A stretch of DNA of 64,000 nt. It comes from Chryseobacterium sp. GVT01B (GTDB lineage: Bacteria; Bacteroidota; Bacteroidia; Flavobacteriales; Weeksellaceae). Under the pieces are notes generated by a model. The model was not told where the DNA came from. It did no database searches and saw only the letters and a list, made by a program, of their open reading frames with translations. The translations under genes were made by a program, and so were the position numbers. Positions 14,608 to 22,659 of this stretch are shown piece by piece. How positions within the stretch are numbered: the stretch's first letter is position 1; the number at the start of each line of letters is the position of its first letter. The stretch is from positions 62,001 through 126,000 of the forward strand of contig NZ_JAHXYI010000009.1 of the NCBI RefSeq assembly GCF_019970045.1, read 5' to 3'.

Positions 14608-15414
14608 ATGGCTTTATTTTCATTCAAAAAAAAGAAACCACCGGCACCACCGGTTATCGGGCTTACACTTTCAGGCGGAGGAATGCGTGGAATTGCGCAT
14701 ATTGCTGTATTGAAAGCGCTGGAAGAATATAATCTGAAACCGCACATTATCTCCGGAACCAGTGCAGGTTCTATCATTGGTGCTTTTTATTCTTTTGGAA
14801 AAACACCGGATGAAATGATGGAAATTGTAAGACAGACCTCTTTCTTTTCCCGATCAGCTTTAAAATTATCAAAAAACGGAATTTTCAGCTCCAATTTCAT
14901 TTTAAAACTGCTTAAAGACTATTTACCGGAGGACAATTTTAATATTTTGGAAATCCCTGTATATGTTGCTGCAACAGAGATGACTCATGGTATTGTCGAC
15001 TTCTTTTCTGAAGGAGAACTTTTCGGACCGTTGCTGGCCTCTTCCAGCGTTCCTTTTATTCTTCCTCCGGTAAGGATAGGGGAAAAAATCTATGTGGATG
15101 GTGGCGTTCTCGACAATCTTCCCATTGAACCTATCATGGATAAATGCAATTTTCTGATTGCCTCCCATGTGAACTCCATCAGCTACGATCAATTAAACAA
15201 AATGAGTCTGATGAAAGAATTCGACAGGATCCTTCACTTAGCCATCGCAAAATCGGTGTATTCTAAAGCAAAATACTGCAATATTTTTTTAGATCCGCCT
15301 AAGATGACGAAATACAGTCTTTTCAACAAACGGTATATGGATGAAATGTTTCAGCAGGTGTATGAATATACCTGTCAGGAACTCGAAGAGAAAGGGTTTC
15401 GTAAAAGTGTCTAG
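14608..15414 (+). CDS. Patatin-like phospholipase (RssA/YlbK-like)
   Basis: A 268-residue lipid acyl hydrolase using a Ser-Asp dyad. The oxyanion loop LSGGGMRG is at 21-28, the nucleophile S52 sits in GTSAG (50-54), and the catalytic aspartate in YVDGGVLDN is near 164. The ATG at 14608 is chosen over an upstream in-frame TTG at 14602. There is no signal peptide or outer-membrane barrel domain, so this is the small cytoplasmic RssA-like form rather than the secreted PlpD/PNPLA-barrel form. Substrate unknown. Confidence 0.9.
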   Translation: MALFSFKKKKPPAPPVIGLTLSGGGMRGIAHIAVLKALEEYNLKPHIISGTSAGSIIGAFYSFGKTPDEMMEIVRQTSFFSRSALKLSKNGIFSSNFILKLLKDYLPEDNFNILEIPVYVAATEMTHGIVDFFSEGELFGPLLASSSVPFILPPVRIGEKIYVDGGVLDNLPIEPIMDKCNFLIASHVNSISYDQLNKMSLMKEFDRILHLAIAKSVYSKAKYCNIFLDPPKMTKYSLFNKRYMDEMFQQVYEYTCQELEEKGFRKSV

Positions 15415-15449
15415 AATTTGAGATACGGAGAATTTACAGATCTTCCCTC

Positions 15450-16454
15450 CTACAAACCTTCCTCTTTTACTTTCTCTTTAAAGTTGGCTATAGTTCCGGA
15501 TAAAGAGTCTAAAGATTTTCCTCCGGCTGCGTTGATGTGTCCTCCACCGCTAAAGTACTTCCTGGAGAATTGGTTTACATCAACATCATCTTTACTCCTG
15601 AACGAAATTTTAACAAAATCCTCATACAAATCTTCCATAAAGAATGCAGACATTTTTACACCGCCAATACTTAAACCATAGTTTACAAAACCTTCCGTAT
15701 CTCCTTTCTGGAAACCAAATTCTTTCAATTCGTTTCTTGTAAGGCTTAATACTGCTACTGTTCCATCGTTCACCACTTCTATTCTTCCCAGAACCAAAGC
15801 AAGCAAATGCAGACGGGAAACTGTGTTGGTATCCCAGGTATTGGATGTAATCATCGCCGGATCTGCACCATTTTCGATCAAATTGGCAATAATTCTATGT
15901 GTAGTCGCGCTGGTAGAACGAAAACGGAAACCACCTGTATCGGTCATAATTCCCGTATAAAGACATTCCGCCATATCCTGATTCACCAGCTTTTCATCAT
16001 TCATTGCTTCAATGAAATGATAGATCATCTGTGAAGTTGCCGGAATTACGGTATCGGAATAAACAAAATCAAATTTTTCCGGTTGTTGGTGGTGGTCAAT
16101 AAGAATTTTTTTTCCCTGAGCTTTCACCAGCCAGTCTCCTAATAATCCAATTCGTGATGGAGAATTAAAATCCAGACAGAAAATAACATCCGCTCCTGCA
16201 ATCATGTCAGAGGCCAGCTTTCTTTTATATTCTGCAATAATAACTTTTTTAGACTCCGGCATCCATTTCAGAAATTTAGGAAAATCATTAGGCACGATAA
16301 CTTCTGCATGAATTCCTTTTGCTTTCAGATAATGTTTCAATCCCAGACTTGAACCAATAGCATCTCCATCCGGATTGTAGTGGGTAAGGATAACTATTTT
16401 GCTTTCTTGAGTAAGTAATGTATTGATATCTAAAAGTTCTGCTGGTGTAAACAT
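15450..16454 (-). CDS. nrnA: DHH-family phosphoesterase (NrnA-like nanoRNase / pAp phosphatase)
   Basis: Mn-dependent enzyme expected to degrade 2-5-base RNA fragments and to dephosphorylate 3'-phosphoadenosine 5'-phosphate. The DHH domain shows HYNPDGDAIGSS at 25-36, a metal aspartate in FCLDFNSPSRIG, and the signature DHHQQ near 121. The C-terminal DHHA1 domain ends in GGGHINAAGG near 305. Length (334) fits NrnA. A minus-strand TATCTTTG box at 16487-16494 lies upstream. It converges with the patatin gene, 35 bases apart with no clear terminator. Confidence 0.9.
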   Translation of the reverse strand: MFTPAELLDINTLLTQESKIVILTHYNPDGDAIGSSLGLKHYLKAKGIHAEVIVPNDFPKFLKWMPESKKVIIAEYKRKLASDMIAGADVIFCLDFNSPSRIGLLGDWLVKAQGKKILIDHHQQPEKFDFVYSDTVIPATSQMIYHFIEAMNDEKLVNQDMAECLYTGIMTDTGGFRFRSTSATTHRIIANLIENGADPAMITSNTWDTNTVSRLHLLALVLGRIEVVNDGTVAVLSLTRNELKEFGFQKGDTEGFVNYGLSIGGVKMSAFFMEDLYEDFVKISFRSKDDVDVNQFSRKYFSGGGHINAAGGKSLDSLSGTIANFKEKVKEEGL

Positions 16455-16486
16455 CTGGTGTTTATTTTCGTTAAAATTAAAGTTTT

Positions 16487-16494
16487 CAAAGATA
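16487..16494 (-). promoter_or_regulatory. -7 box for the DHH phosphoesterase gene
   Basis: TATCTTTG on the minus strand, matching TAnnTTTG, 32 bases before the start codon at 16454. Confidence 0.5.
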
Positions 16495-16614
16495 GAGCTT
16501 TTATATAAATCATTTAAATATTATTTTTGCACAGAGAAATGGTATTCTTATCAGGGGTTTGCCATTGTCCGGTAAAAAAACATTGCATTTAATTTCAAAA
16601 AAAAATAATTAAAG

Positions 16615-16645
16615 TTTGTAACTTATAAAAATTTATATATCTTTG
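16615..16645 (+). promoter_or_regulatory. Complete promoter of rpmH
   Basis: -33 box TTTG (16615-16618), 19-base spacer, -7 box TATCTTTG (16638-16645). Both words and the spacing match the Bacteroidetes housekeeping sigma consensus; the identical spacing recurs before the DUF177 gene at 21731. Confidence 0.75.
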
Positions 16646-16689
16646 CAACCTGAAAATTAATAGATTAATTACGATTTAAACATATAGTA

Positions 16690-16848
16690 ATGAGTAAAAG
16701 AACATTCCAGCCATCAGAAAGAAAAAGAAGAAACAAACACGGTTTCAGAGAAAGAATGTCTACGCCAAATGGAAGAAGAGTTTTGGCTGCGAGAAGAGCT
16801 AAAGGCAGAAAGAGTTTAACTGTAAGTGCTGCACGCGCTAAGAGATAA
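16690..16848 (+). CDS. rpmH: 50S ribosomal protein L34
   Basis: Encodes 52 very basic residues beginning [20 protein letters not shown] and containing [19 protein letters not shown], the standard L34 sequence; it lines a pocket of 23S rRNA in the large subunit. It has a textbook promoter 45 bases upstream and a terminator 25 bases downstream, so it is transcribed alone here. The usual neighbours of rpmH in many bacteria (rnpA, dnaA, yidC) are absent from this locus. Confidence 0.97.
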   Translation: MSKRTFQPSERKRRNKHGFRERMSTPNGRRVLAARRAKGRKSLTVSAARAKR

Positions 16849-16872
16849 TCTTTTTATTATCATATACAAAAC

Positions 16873-16904
16873 ATGCTTGAGAAGTTTCTTTTCAGGCATT
16901 TTTT
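16873..16904 (+). terminator. Terminator after rpmH
   Basis: ATGCTTGAGAAG (16873-16884) pairs with CTTTTCAGGCAT (16888-16899) through several G-T wobbles, followed by TTTTT. Confidence 0.7.
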
Positions 16905-16967
16905 GTTGTTAAAATTTACTAAAATTTAGGCTAAATCAACATCTTTTTCTATTTTTAAAAGTTGAAA

Positions 16968-16975
16968 TATTTTTG
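16968..16975 (+). promoter_or_regulatory. -7 box for ftsE
   Basis: TATTTTTG, exact TAnnTTTG match, 26 bases before the ftsE ATG. Confidence 0.5.
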
Positions 16976-17001
16976 CTAGAAACAGCCTTTAAAATTAAAT
17001 T

Positions 17002-17712
17002 ATGCCACATACAAATATCTCCGGAGACAATATTATAAGTTTACAAAACGCAAAGATTGCGCAAAAAAACTTTACTGTACTTTCTGATGTAAATCTTAAC
17101 ATTAAAAAAGGTAGATTCTGCTATCTTATCGGAAAAACAGGTTCCGGAAAAAGTTCTCTTCTGAAAACGCTTTACGGACACATTCCATTGGCATCAGGAC
17201 ACGGAGCTGTTGTAGGATTTGACCTGGCAAAGCTAAAACCTTCTGATATTCCTAACTTAAGAAGAAAATTAGGAATCGTATTCCAGGATTTCCAGTTACT
17301 TTCTGACAGAACAGTTGAAAAAAACTTAAAATTTGTTCTTGAAGCAACAGGCTGGAATGATAAAGTAAAAATAGAAGACCGTATCAATGAGGTTTTGGGA
17401 AGCGTGAACATGAAAAGCAAAAAGCACAAAATGCCACACGAGCTTTCCGGAGGTGAGCAGCAGCGTATTGCCATCGCAAGAGCCCTTCTTAACCACCCGG
17501 ATCTTATCTTAGCGGATGAGCCTACGGGAAACCTGGACCCTGAAACTTCTAACGAAATTATGACGCTATTGAAGCAGGTTGCCCTTGAAAATGGTGCTGC
17601 AGTAGTAATGGCGACACACGATTACCACATGATTCAAAACTTCCCTGGTGAAGCTATCAGATGCGAAGATGGAAAAGTATCTGTACTGGATACGGCAGAA
17701 TTGTTTGAGTAA
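17002..17712 (+). CDS. ftsE: Cell-division ABC transporter ATPase FtsE
   Basis: A 236-residue ATP-binding subunit that with membrane partner FtsX controls septal peptidoglycan hydrolysis. Walker A GKTGSGKS (44-51), the signature LSGGEQQR near 147-154, Walker [13 protein letters not shown] near 167-178 and the switch histidine in MATHDYH near 202 are all intact. ftsX is not adjacent, which is normal for Bacteroidetes, where ftsE and ftsX are unlinked. LolD-type lipoprotein transporters are close relatives; the FtsE assignment rests on overall length and the absence of a neighbouring lolC/E. Confidence 0.85.
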   Translation: MPHTNISGDNIISLQNAKIAQKNFTVLSDVNLNIKKGRFCYLIGKTGSGKSSLLKTLYGHIPLASGHGAVVGFDLAKLKPSDIPNLRRKLGIVFQDFQLLSDRTVEKNLKFVLEATGWNDKVKIEDRINEVLGSVNMKSKKHKMPHELSGGEQQRIAIARALLNHPDLILADEPTGNLDPETSNEIMTLLKQVALENGAAVVMATHDYHMIQNFPGEAIRCEDGKVSVLDTAELFE

Positions 17713-17773
17713 GAATTAAAAAATTGAGAGATTAAGAAATTCAGGCTTACAGAATTTTTAACCCTTTCTAATT

Positions 17774-18466
17774 CTATTTAAAAACATGAAACTCTTTAGT
17801 GAGTTCAAGATATTGGTCCGAGTATTGCCTCGGACTTTTTTCTATAATAAAGTAAGATTCATCGATTTCTTTTTCTTGTGATGAAAATTCCAGAATCAGC
17901 CTTTTAGCTTTTGAATTTTCAATTCCTTTGATATTAATCCTCCTGTTTAAAAACAGATGATTCTCTTTACCTATTGAAATAAAAACTTCTCCCGCTTCAA
18001 CAGGAATAATCACGGAAAAAATCCCATTTTCAGATAATAATCGAGCCGCATTAGCAATTAACTGTCCAAAGTTTAATTCTACAGTCTGGCGTGCAATCTT
18101 GTCTTTTTCGGATCCTGATTCTTCAAAATAGGGAGGATTGGAAACAATAAGATCAAACCGCTCTTCTGTCTCGAAAGTTTTAAAATCCTGATGTCTATTT
18201 TTCAACCTTGCATGAAAAGGCGCGTTTTTAAAATTAAGCTTAGTAAGCGCTGCTGCATCTTCATTAATATCCAGTCCTAAAAAATAAGCCTGCGGATTTC
18301 TTTGCGCCAGCATTAAGGAGATCAATCCAGTTCCCGTTCCTACTTCCAAAACATTGAACGCATTGCCAACACTTGCTAAAGCACCAATCAAAACTCCGTC
18401 TGTTCCTACCCGGAAGACGTCTTTGGACTGTTCTATTTTAAATTGTTTAAATGTAAAAGGTTTCAC
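17774..18466 (-). CDS. trmN6: tRNA1(Val) (adenine37-N6)-methyltransferase
   Basis: A SAM-dependent N6-adenine methyltransferase (YfiC/TrmN6 family) of 230 residues. It has EVGTGTGLISLMLAQR at 41-56 for SAM binding and the amino-methyltransferase catalytic motif NPPY at 110-113. The start is GTG at 18464-18466, which overlaps the last base of the sensor kinase stop codon (TAGTG), so it is translationally coupled as the last gene of the ribE-kinase-trmN6 operon. Confidence 0.88.
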   Translation of the reverse strand: MKPFTFKQFKIEQSKDVFRVGTDGVLIGALASVGNAFNVLEVGTGTGLISLMLAQRNPQAYFLGLDINEDAAALTKLNFKNAPFHARLKNRHQDFKTFETEERFDLIVSNPPYFEESGSEKDKIARQTVELNFGQLIANAARLLSENGIFSVIIPVEAGEVFISIGKENHLFLNRRINIKGIENSKAKRLILEFSSQEKEIDESYFIIEKSPRQYSDQYLELTKEFHVFK

Positions 18467-19920
18467 TATAAATTGGTAGGCAGTGTAATGATGAATGTAG
18501 ATCCTTTTCCTATTTCAGATTTTACAGAGATTTCTCCTTTATAATCTTCAATCATCTTTCTTACCATAGATAAGCCCAGCCCCATTCCGCTGCTTTTAGA
18601 CGTAAAATTCGGCTCAAAGATTCTTTCGTACATACTTTCAGGAATTCCTATTCCGTTATCCTGAACAGAAATAATCACTCTCCTCTGATGCTGCTCCACA
18701 TCTACGTTAATGATGAGTTTTCTCTCATCGCTTTCGGCCTGTTTTGCATTGGTAACAAGATTCGTTATAATTCTGGAAAGATAAATTCTATCCATATTGA
18801 TCATAATATTACTCTTATTGGCATGCATAAAGATACTGTCATCATTGAAAACACGGAGAATATCTTCAACCTCTGTATTCAGATTGATAACCTCATTATT
18901 TTTTTCAGGAAGTTTCGCAAATTCTGAAAAGGCTGAAGCTACCGTTGCAATCAAATCTATCTGATCTACAATTGTTTTACTCATCTGTTTTACCCTTTCT
19001 CTGATATTCGGATCTTCAGGATCAAATTTTCTTTCAAAATTCTGAATGGTCAGTTTCATCGGAGTCAATGGGTTTTTCACCTCATGAGCTACCTGCTTGG
19101 CCATCTCTCTCCAGGCTTCTTCAGACGCTTTGAACCTAAGTCTTTCTTTCTGGTCCTGGATCTGCAGAATCATTCTGTTATAAGCTCTTGCCAAGGCATT
19201 AAGCTCATCGTTTTTATAATATCTGATAGGCCGCATTTCATTTTCGAATAATGTAATACGGGTAATCATATCAGAGAACTTTGTAATTGTTTTCGCAAGA
19301 CTGTTGGAAGTCACCCAACTGATCCAGATACTGAACAGAATAAGAAATATATCGACTAAAAGAATGTATTTTACATATTGATGAAGAACTCCCAGGTAAG
19401 CAGACTCATCATGATATAAAGGAATATAAACAACCCCTATTGGTTTCAGTTCATTGTTTTTCAAAAGAAGGTAAGAAGAGGTAAGCCTGGCATCTTTAGC
19501 AGCGTCATACCTTGTCAAATCAACCCTGGCATCTGTTGCCAATATCCTGTTAATGATTTCCATGGGAATTGTTTTCTGCTCAACCAAAGCTTCGTCTTTA
19601 TTGGAAAGCAGATAATCTCCCTTTAGATCATAAATAATAATATCATGTTGGTTAATATCCCCTATTTCGAAAATTTTATTTCCTAAAACCGTTGGTAAAT
19701 CTTTAGTTTCTACAAGGGTACGGCTTACGGCATAATCCAGATACCTCATTACGGCAGTAGTCTTCTCCTGCATGTCAATATTACTTTGCTTTAAAGAATT
19801 ATTCCTTAAAACAAAGTAGGGAACAAGTGAAGTCGCTACAACACTTAAAAAACATACCAGCAGGAAACCGAAAAACACACGATTCCTTAAGCTATATCCT
19901 TTATACTTATTAATTGACAT
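18466..19920 (-). CDS. Orphan sensor histidine kinase, NtrY-like
   Basis: A 484-residue inner-membrane kinase. Membrane helices at about 16-37 and 184-204 bracket a periplasmic sensor domain of about 145 residues. A HAMP linker follows (about 205-258), then the phospho-acceptor H279 in HEVKNPLTPMKL. The ATP-binding domain has the N box NLVTNAKQA near 391, DNGIG near 425 and GMGLGLS near 455. The first H-box lysine/asparagine pair (HEVKNP) is typical of NtrY/NtrB-like kinases, which often pair with sigma-54-type regulators. No response regulator is adjacent: its neighbours are ribE (one base upstream) and trmN6 (one-base overlap), so its partner must be elsewhere. Confidence 0.9.
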   Translation of the reverse strand: MSINKYKGYSLRNRVFFGFLLVCFLSVVATSLVPYFVLRNNSLKQSNIDMQEKTTAVMRYLDYAVSRTLVETKDLPTVLGNKIFEIGDINQHDIIIYDLKGDYLLSNKDEALVEQKTIPMEIINRILATDARVDLTRYDAAKDARLTSSYLLLKNNELKPIGVVYIPLYHDESAYLGVLHQYVKYILLVDIFLILFSIWISWVTSNSLAKTITKFSDMITRITLFENEMRPIRYYKNDELNALARAYNRMILQIQDQKERLRFKASEEAWREMAKQVAHEVKNPLTPMKLTIQNFERKFDPEDPNIRERVKQMSKTIVDQIDLIATVASAFSEFAKLPEKNNEVINLNTEVEDILRVFNDDSIFMHANKSNIMINMDRIYLSRIITNLVTNAKQAESDERKLIINVDVEQHQRRVIISVQDNGIGIPESMYERIFEPNFTSKSSGMGLGLSMVRKMIEDYKGEISVKSEIGKGSTFIITLPTNL

Positions 19921-19921
19921 T

Positions 19922-20506
19922 CTACTTTTTAATTAACCTAGCAATATACTTACCAATGATGTCAAATTCCAGGTTTACTTTATCACCAATTTTTAAATGT
20001 TTCATATTGGTAAATTCCCATGTATAAGGAATAATGGCTACAGAAAACTGAGCATCTTCACTTTTTGCAACAGTAAGGCTGATTCCATTTACCGTGATTG
20101 ATCCCTGCGGTACCGTTACAAAACTTCCGTCATGAGCATATTTCATGGTAATAAAATAGCTTCCGTCTTTGTTTTCAATTCCCACAACTTCACCGGTTTT
20201 ATCAACATGCCCCTGAACGATATGCCCATCCAGTCTTCCATCCATCTTCATGCATCGCTCCAGATTCACTACGGTTCCCAATTCCCATTTTCCAAGGTTG
20301 GTTTTTTCCAGAGTTTCGTTGATGGCTGTTACCACATATTGATTATCTTTTATTTCAACAACTGTAAGGCAGCAGCCGTTGTGTGCAAGACTTTGGTCTA
20401 TTTTTAATTCGTTTGTAAAGGGGCATGTCAAGGTAAAATCTATATTGCTTCCTTTTTCTTCAATCTTCTCAATAACACCAACTGCTTCAATAATTCCTGT
20501 GAACAT
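19922..20506 (-). CDS. ribE: Riboflavin synthase alpha chain
   Basis: Dismutates two molecules of 6,7-dimethyl-8-ribityllumazine into riboflavin and a pyrimidine. The 194-residue protein shows the typical duplicated lumazine-binding barrel: MFTGIIEAVG at the start and the second copy from about 95 (HIVQGHVDKTG, GSITVNGISLTV). It heads the ribE-kinase-trmN6 operon. Its promoter (minus TATCTTTG at 20541-20548) lies within the 48 bases shared with pdxA. No FMN riboswitch could fit in that space. Confidence 0.96.
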   Translation of the reverse strand: MFTGIIEAVGVIEKIEEKGSNIDFTLTCPFTNELKIDQSLAHNGCCLTVVEIKDNQYVVTAINETLEKTNLGKWELGTVVNLERCMKMDGRLDGHIVQGHVDKTGEVVGIENKDGSYFITMKYAHDGSFVTVPQGSITVNGISLTVAKSEDAQFSVAIIPYTWEFTNMKHLKIGDKVNLEFDIIGKYIARLIKK

Positions 20507-20518
20507 ATTATTTTTTGC

Positions 20519-20526
20519 TAAATTTG
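20519..20526 (+). promoter_or_regulatory. -7 box for pdxA
   Basis: TAAATTTG, exact consensus match, 28 bases before the pdxA ATG and already inside the presumed ribE leader on the other strand. Confidence 0.5.
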
Positions 20527-20540
20527 TAAATTATAATCTT

Positions 20541-20548
20541 CAAAGATA
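20541..20548 (-). promoter_or_regulatory. -7 box for ribE
   Basis: TATCTTTG on the minus strand, exact match; it lies downstream of the pdxA -7 box, so the two divergent promoters overlap in opposite directions. Confidence 0.5.
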
Positions 20549-20554
20549 ATCAAA

Positions 20555-21646
20555 ATGAGCCCAAAAAACCATAAAGTACGAGTAGGAATTTCAATCGGTG
20601 ATTTCAACGGCATCGGCCCGGAGATCATTATGAAGTCTCTGAAAGACAAAACTATTACGGATTTTTTCACTCCTGTAATTTTTGGTTCGGGAAAATTATT
20701 CACTTATCAGAAAAACATTTTTAAGCTGAATCTTAATTTCAACTATATTAATGAGGCTTCACAGGCTCAGGCAGGGAAACTTAATATGCTTAACCTGACG
20801 AAGGAAAACGTTAATGTAGAATTGGGAGTTCCTACAGAAGAATCTACCAAAATGGCTATTGATTCTCTGGAAGCAGCAACTGAAGCTTTGATGAAAGGAG
20901 AAATTGATGTTTTAGTAACCGCTCCTATCAACAAAGATGAAATGGTGAAAATGGGCTTTAAACATGCCGGACATACAGGATACTTCGAGGAGAAATTCAG
21001 TAAAAAAGGATTGATGTTCCTGGTAACAGAGGATCTTAAAGTAGCTGTATCTACACATCATATTCCAATTTCGCAGGTAGCTGAAAATATTTCCAAAGAA
21101 AAAATAAAGAAACAGATCAGAGTACTAAACCAAACCCTTATAGAAGATTTCTGTATCCAGAAGCCTAAAATTGCAGTATTAGGATTAAATCCTCATGCCG
21201 GAGATGGCGGTGTTATTGGAAATGAAGAAATTGAAATCATCAGCCCGGCAATCAAGGAACTTTCTGACAACGGAACATTGGCATTTGGTCCTTTCCCGGC
21301 AGACAGCTTTTTCCAGCCAAGCAAATACAAAAATTTCGATGCGGTTTTAGCAATGTATCATGATCAGGGATTAGCTCCTTTCAAAACATTAGCCTATGAA
21401 GAAGGTGTAAACTATACAGCAGGACTTCCTTTTATCAGAACCTCTCCGGATCACGGTGTAGCTTATGATATTGCAGGAAAAAATATTGCTGATGAGCAGA
21501 GTTTTACAGAAGCAATATTCACAGCTATTAAGATTTTCAAGAACAGAAGTGAATACAGCGAACTCATGAATGACCGTATGCAGCCTAGAAAAATGGTTGT
21601 AGACAACGGAATAGATGAGGATCTACCGGAGGAAACTGAAGGATAA
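20555..21646 (+). CDS. pdxA: 4-hydroxythreonine-4-phosphate dehydrogenase
   Basis: NAD-dependent, metal-requiring enzyme of DXP-dependent pyridoxal 5'-phosphate synthesis; its product condenses with DXP through PdxJ. The 363 residues cover the whole family: GISIGDFNGIGPE near 11-23, the metal-ligand histidines in FKHAGHTGYFEE near 136 and MYHDQGLAPFK near 268, and the C-terminal TSPDHGVAYDIAGKN near 299. Divergent from ribE and followed by DUF177-rpmF-acc genes, a gene order common in flavobacteria. Confidence 0.95.
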   Translation: MSPKNHKVRVGISIGDFNGIGPEIIMKSLKDKTITDFFTPVIFGSGKLFTYQKNIFKLNLNFNYINEASQAQAGKLNMLNLTKENVNVELGVPTEESTKMAIDSLEAATEALMKGEIDVLVTAPINKDEMVKMGFKHAGHTGYFEEKFSKKGLMFLVTEDLKVAVSTHHIPISQVAENISKEKIKKQIRVLNQTLIEDFCIQKPKIAVLGLNPHAGDGGVIGNEEIEIISPAIKELSDNGTLAFGPFPADSFFQPSKYKNFDAVLAMYHDQGLAPFKTLAYEEGVNYTAGLPFIRTSPDHGVAYDIAGKNIADEQSFTEAIFTAIKIFKNRSEYSELMNDRMQPRKMVVDNGIDEDLPEETEG

Positions 21647-21687
21647 ATCTTTAAAACAAATTTTAAATTAATTTGTTTCAGATTTTA

Positions 21688-21718
21688 TTTGTTATTATAA
21701 AAAAAATGCATATTTTTG
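21688..21718 (+). promoter_or_regulatory. Complete promoter of the DUF177-rpmF unit
   Basis: -33 box TTTG (21688-21691), 19-base spacer, -7 box TATTTTTG (21711-21718), the same geometry as the rpmH promoter; the ATG follows at 21731. Confidence 0.72.
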
Positions 21719-21730
21719 CACACTCATTTT

Positions 21731-22261
21731 ATGGACAAGTTAAGAAACTATGACGTAAGCTTTTCCGGACTAAAAAACGGAAAACACGAGTTCAAGTTTG
21801 AGATAGATAAAACGTTCTTTCAATTATTTGACACTGAGCAGGAATTTACAAATCCTAGAATAGAAGTGAATGTATCGCTTGATAAACACACTACTTTTCT
21901 AGAATTTGAGATTAAAATTAATGGATTGGTTGAGTTGGTTTGTGATATTACAAACGAAGATTTTGACTATCCTATTGAGAATGAAATCAAGATTTTGGTG
22001 AATTTCGGGGAAGAATATGATGACAGCAATGAAGATGTCATTACCATTCCTACTGCAGAGCATGCTTTCAATGTAGCACATTTGATTTATGAAAATGTAA
22101 TGCTTTCTATCCCTATGAAAAAGATTTCACCCAATGTAAATGATGAAGATCTTGAAATTCTTGACCAGTTCAGTCCGAAAGATATTGAGGAAGCAGAAGA
22201 GGAAGAACATGAAAGTGATCCCAGATGGGATGCTTTAAGAAAGTTAAGAGACAATAATTAA
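21731..22261 (+). CDS. DUF177 (YceD-family) protein, 23S rRNA accumulation factor
   Basis: A 176-residue acidic cytoplasmic protein. DUF177/YceD members lie upstream of rpmF in very many bacteria and in E. coli and plants are needed for normal 23S rRNA accumulation. The conserved LVCDITNEDFDYPIENE segment (around 72-90) and the acidic tail are typical, ending with DPRWDALRKLRDNN. An in-frame TTG at 21716 is rejected because it falls inside the -7 box; the ATG at 21731 gives the normal family N-terminus MDKLRNYDVSFSGL. Confidence 0.88.
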   Translation: MDKLRNYDVSFSGLKNGKHEFKFEIDKTFFQLFDTEQEFTNPRIEVNVSLDKHTTFLEFEIKINGLVELVCDITNEDFDYPIENEIKILVNFGEEYDDSNEDVITIPTAEHAFNVAHLIYENVMLSIPMKKISPNVNDEDLEILDQFSPKDIEEAEEEEHESDPRWDALRKLRDNN

Positions 22262-22279
22262 ATAGAATAATTTAAATAT

Positions 22280-22300
22280 GATGAGATGATGAATCTCATC
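22280..22300 (+). repeat. Hairpin in the DUF177-rpmF spacer
   Basis: GATGAGA and TCTCATC form a perfect 7-base stem with a 7-base loop, 28 bases before the rpmF start. There is no T run, so it is not a plain terminator; it may mark an RNA processing or translation-control site. Confidence 0.45.
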
Positions 22301-22328
22301 GCTCATCAATTAAAAAAGTTATTAGAAA

Positions 22329-22532
22329 ATGGCACATCCAAAGAGAAGACAGTCGTCGACAAGAAGAGATAAGAGAAGAACTCACTACAAAGCTGTAGTT
22401 CCTCAATTAGCTAAAGATGCAACAACAGGAGAGCTTCACCTATACCACAGAGCTCACTGGCATGAAGGAAAACTTTACTACAGAGGTAAAGTAGTATTGG
22501 AAAAAGAAGTAGCTGCTACTGAAGAAAACTAA
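22329..22532 (+). CDS. rpmF: 50S ribosomal protein L32
   Basis: A 67-residue basic protein starting [20 protein letters not shown], followed by [19 protein letters not shown]: standard L32. The zinc-binding cysteines seen in some L32 paralogs are absent, so this is the zinc-independent form. It follows DUF177 as in most bacteria and is closed by a strong terminator before accB. In many genomes plsX or fabH follows rpmF; here the next gene is accB. Confidence 0.96.
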   Translation: MAHPKRRQSSTRRDKRRTHYKAVVPQLAKDATTGELHLYHRAHWHEGKLYYRGKVVLEKEVAATEEN

Positions 22533-22568
22533 GAGTCGCTTTTCATTGAAAAAGCCTCGTTTTAATAC

Positions 22569-22606
22569 AAAAACCGCCCAATTTTGATAAAATTTGGCGG
22601 TTTTTT
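22569..22606 (+). terminator. Terminator after rpmF
   Basis: AAAAACCGCC pairs with GGCGGTTTTT; an inner AATTTT/AAAATT pair extends the stem. The right arm's T run and the following bases supply the accB promoter region. Confidence 0.85.
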
Positions 22607-22636
22607 GTTGTTTTTTACGTTTTTTTGGTATCTTTG
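22604..22636 (+). promoter_or_regulatory. Promoter of accB
   Basis: A TTTG word at 22604-22607 inside the terminator's T run and a -7 box TATCTTTG at 22629-22636, spaced 21 bases; the ATG follows at 22660. Confidence 0.55.
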
Positions 22637-22659
22637 ACCCAAAATCAAATATCAAATTT

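Noticed and set aside
19922-20554. FMN riboswitch upstream of ribE
   Set aside because: Only 48 bases separate ribE from pdxA and none of the conserved FMN aptamer words are present.
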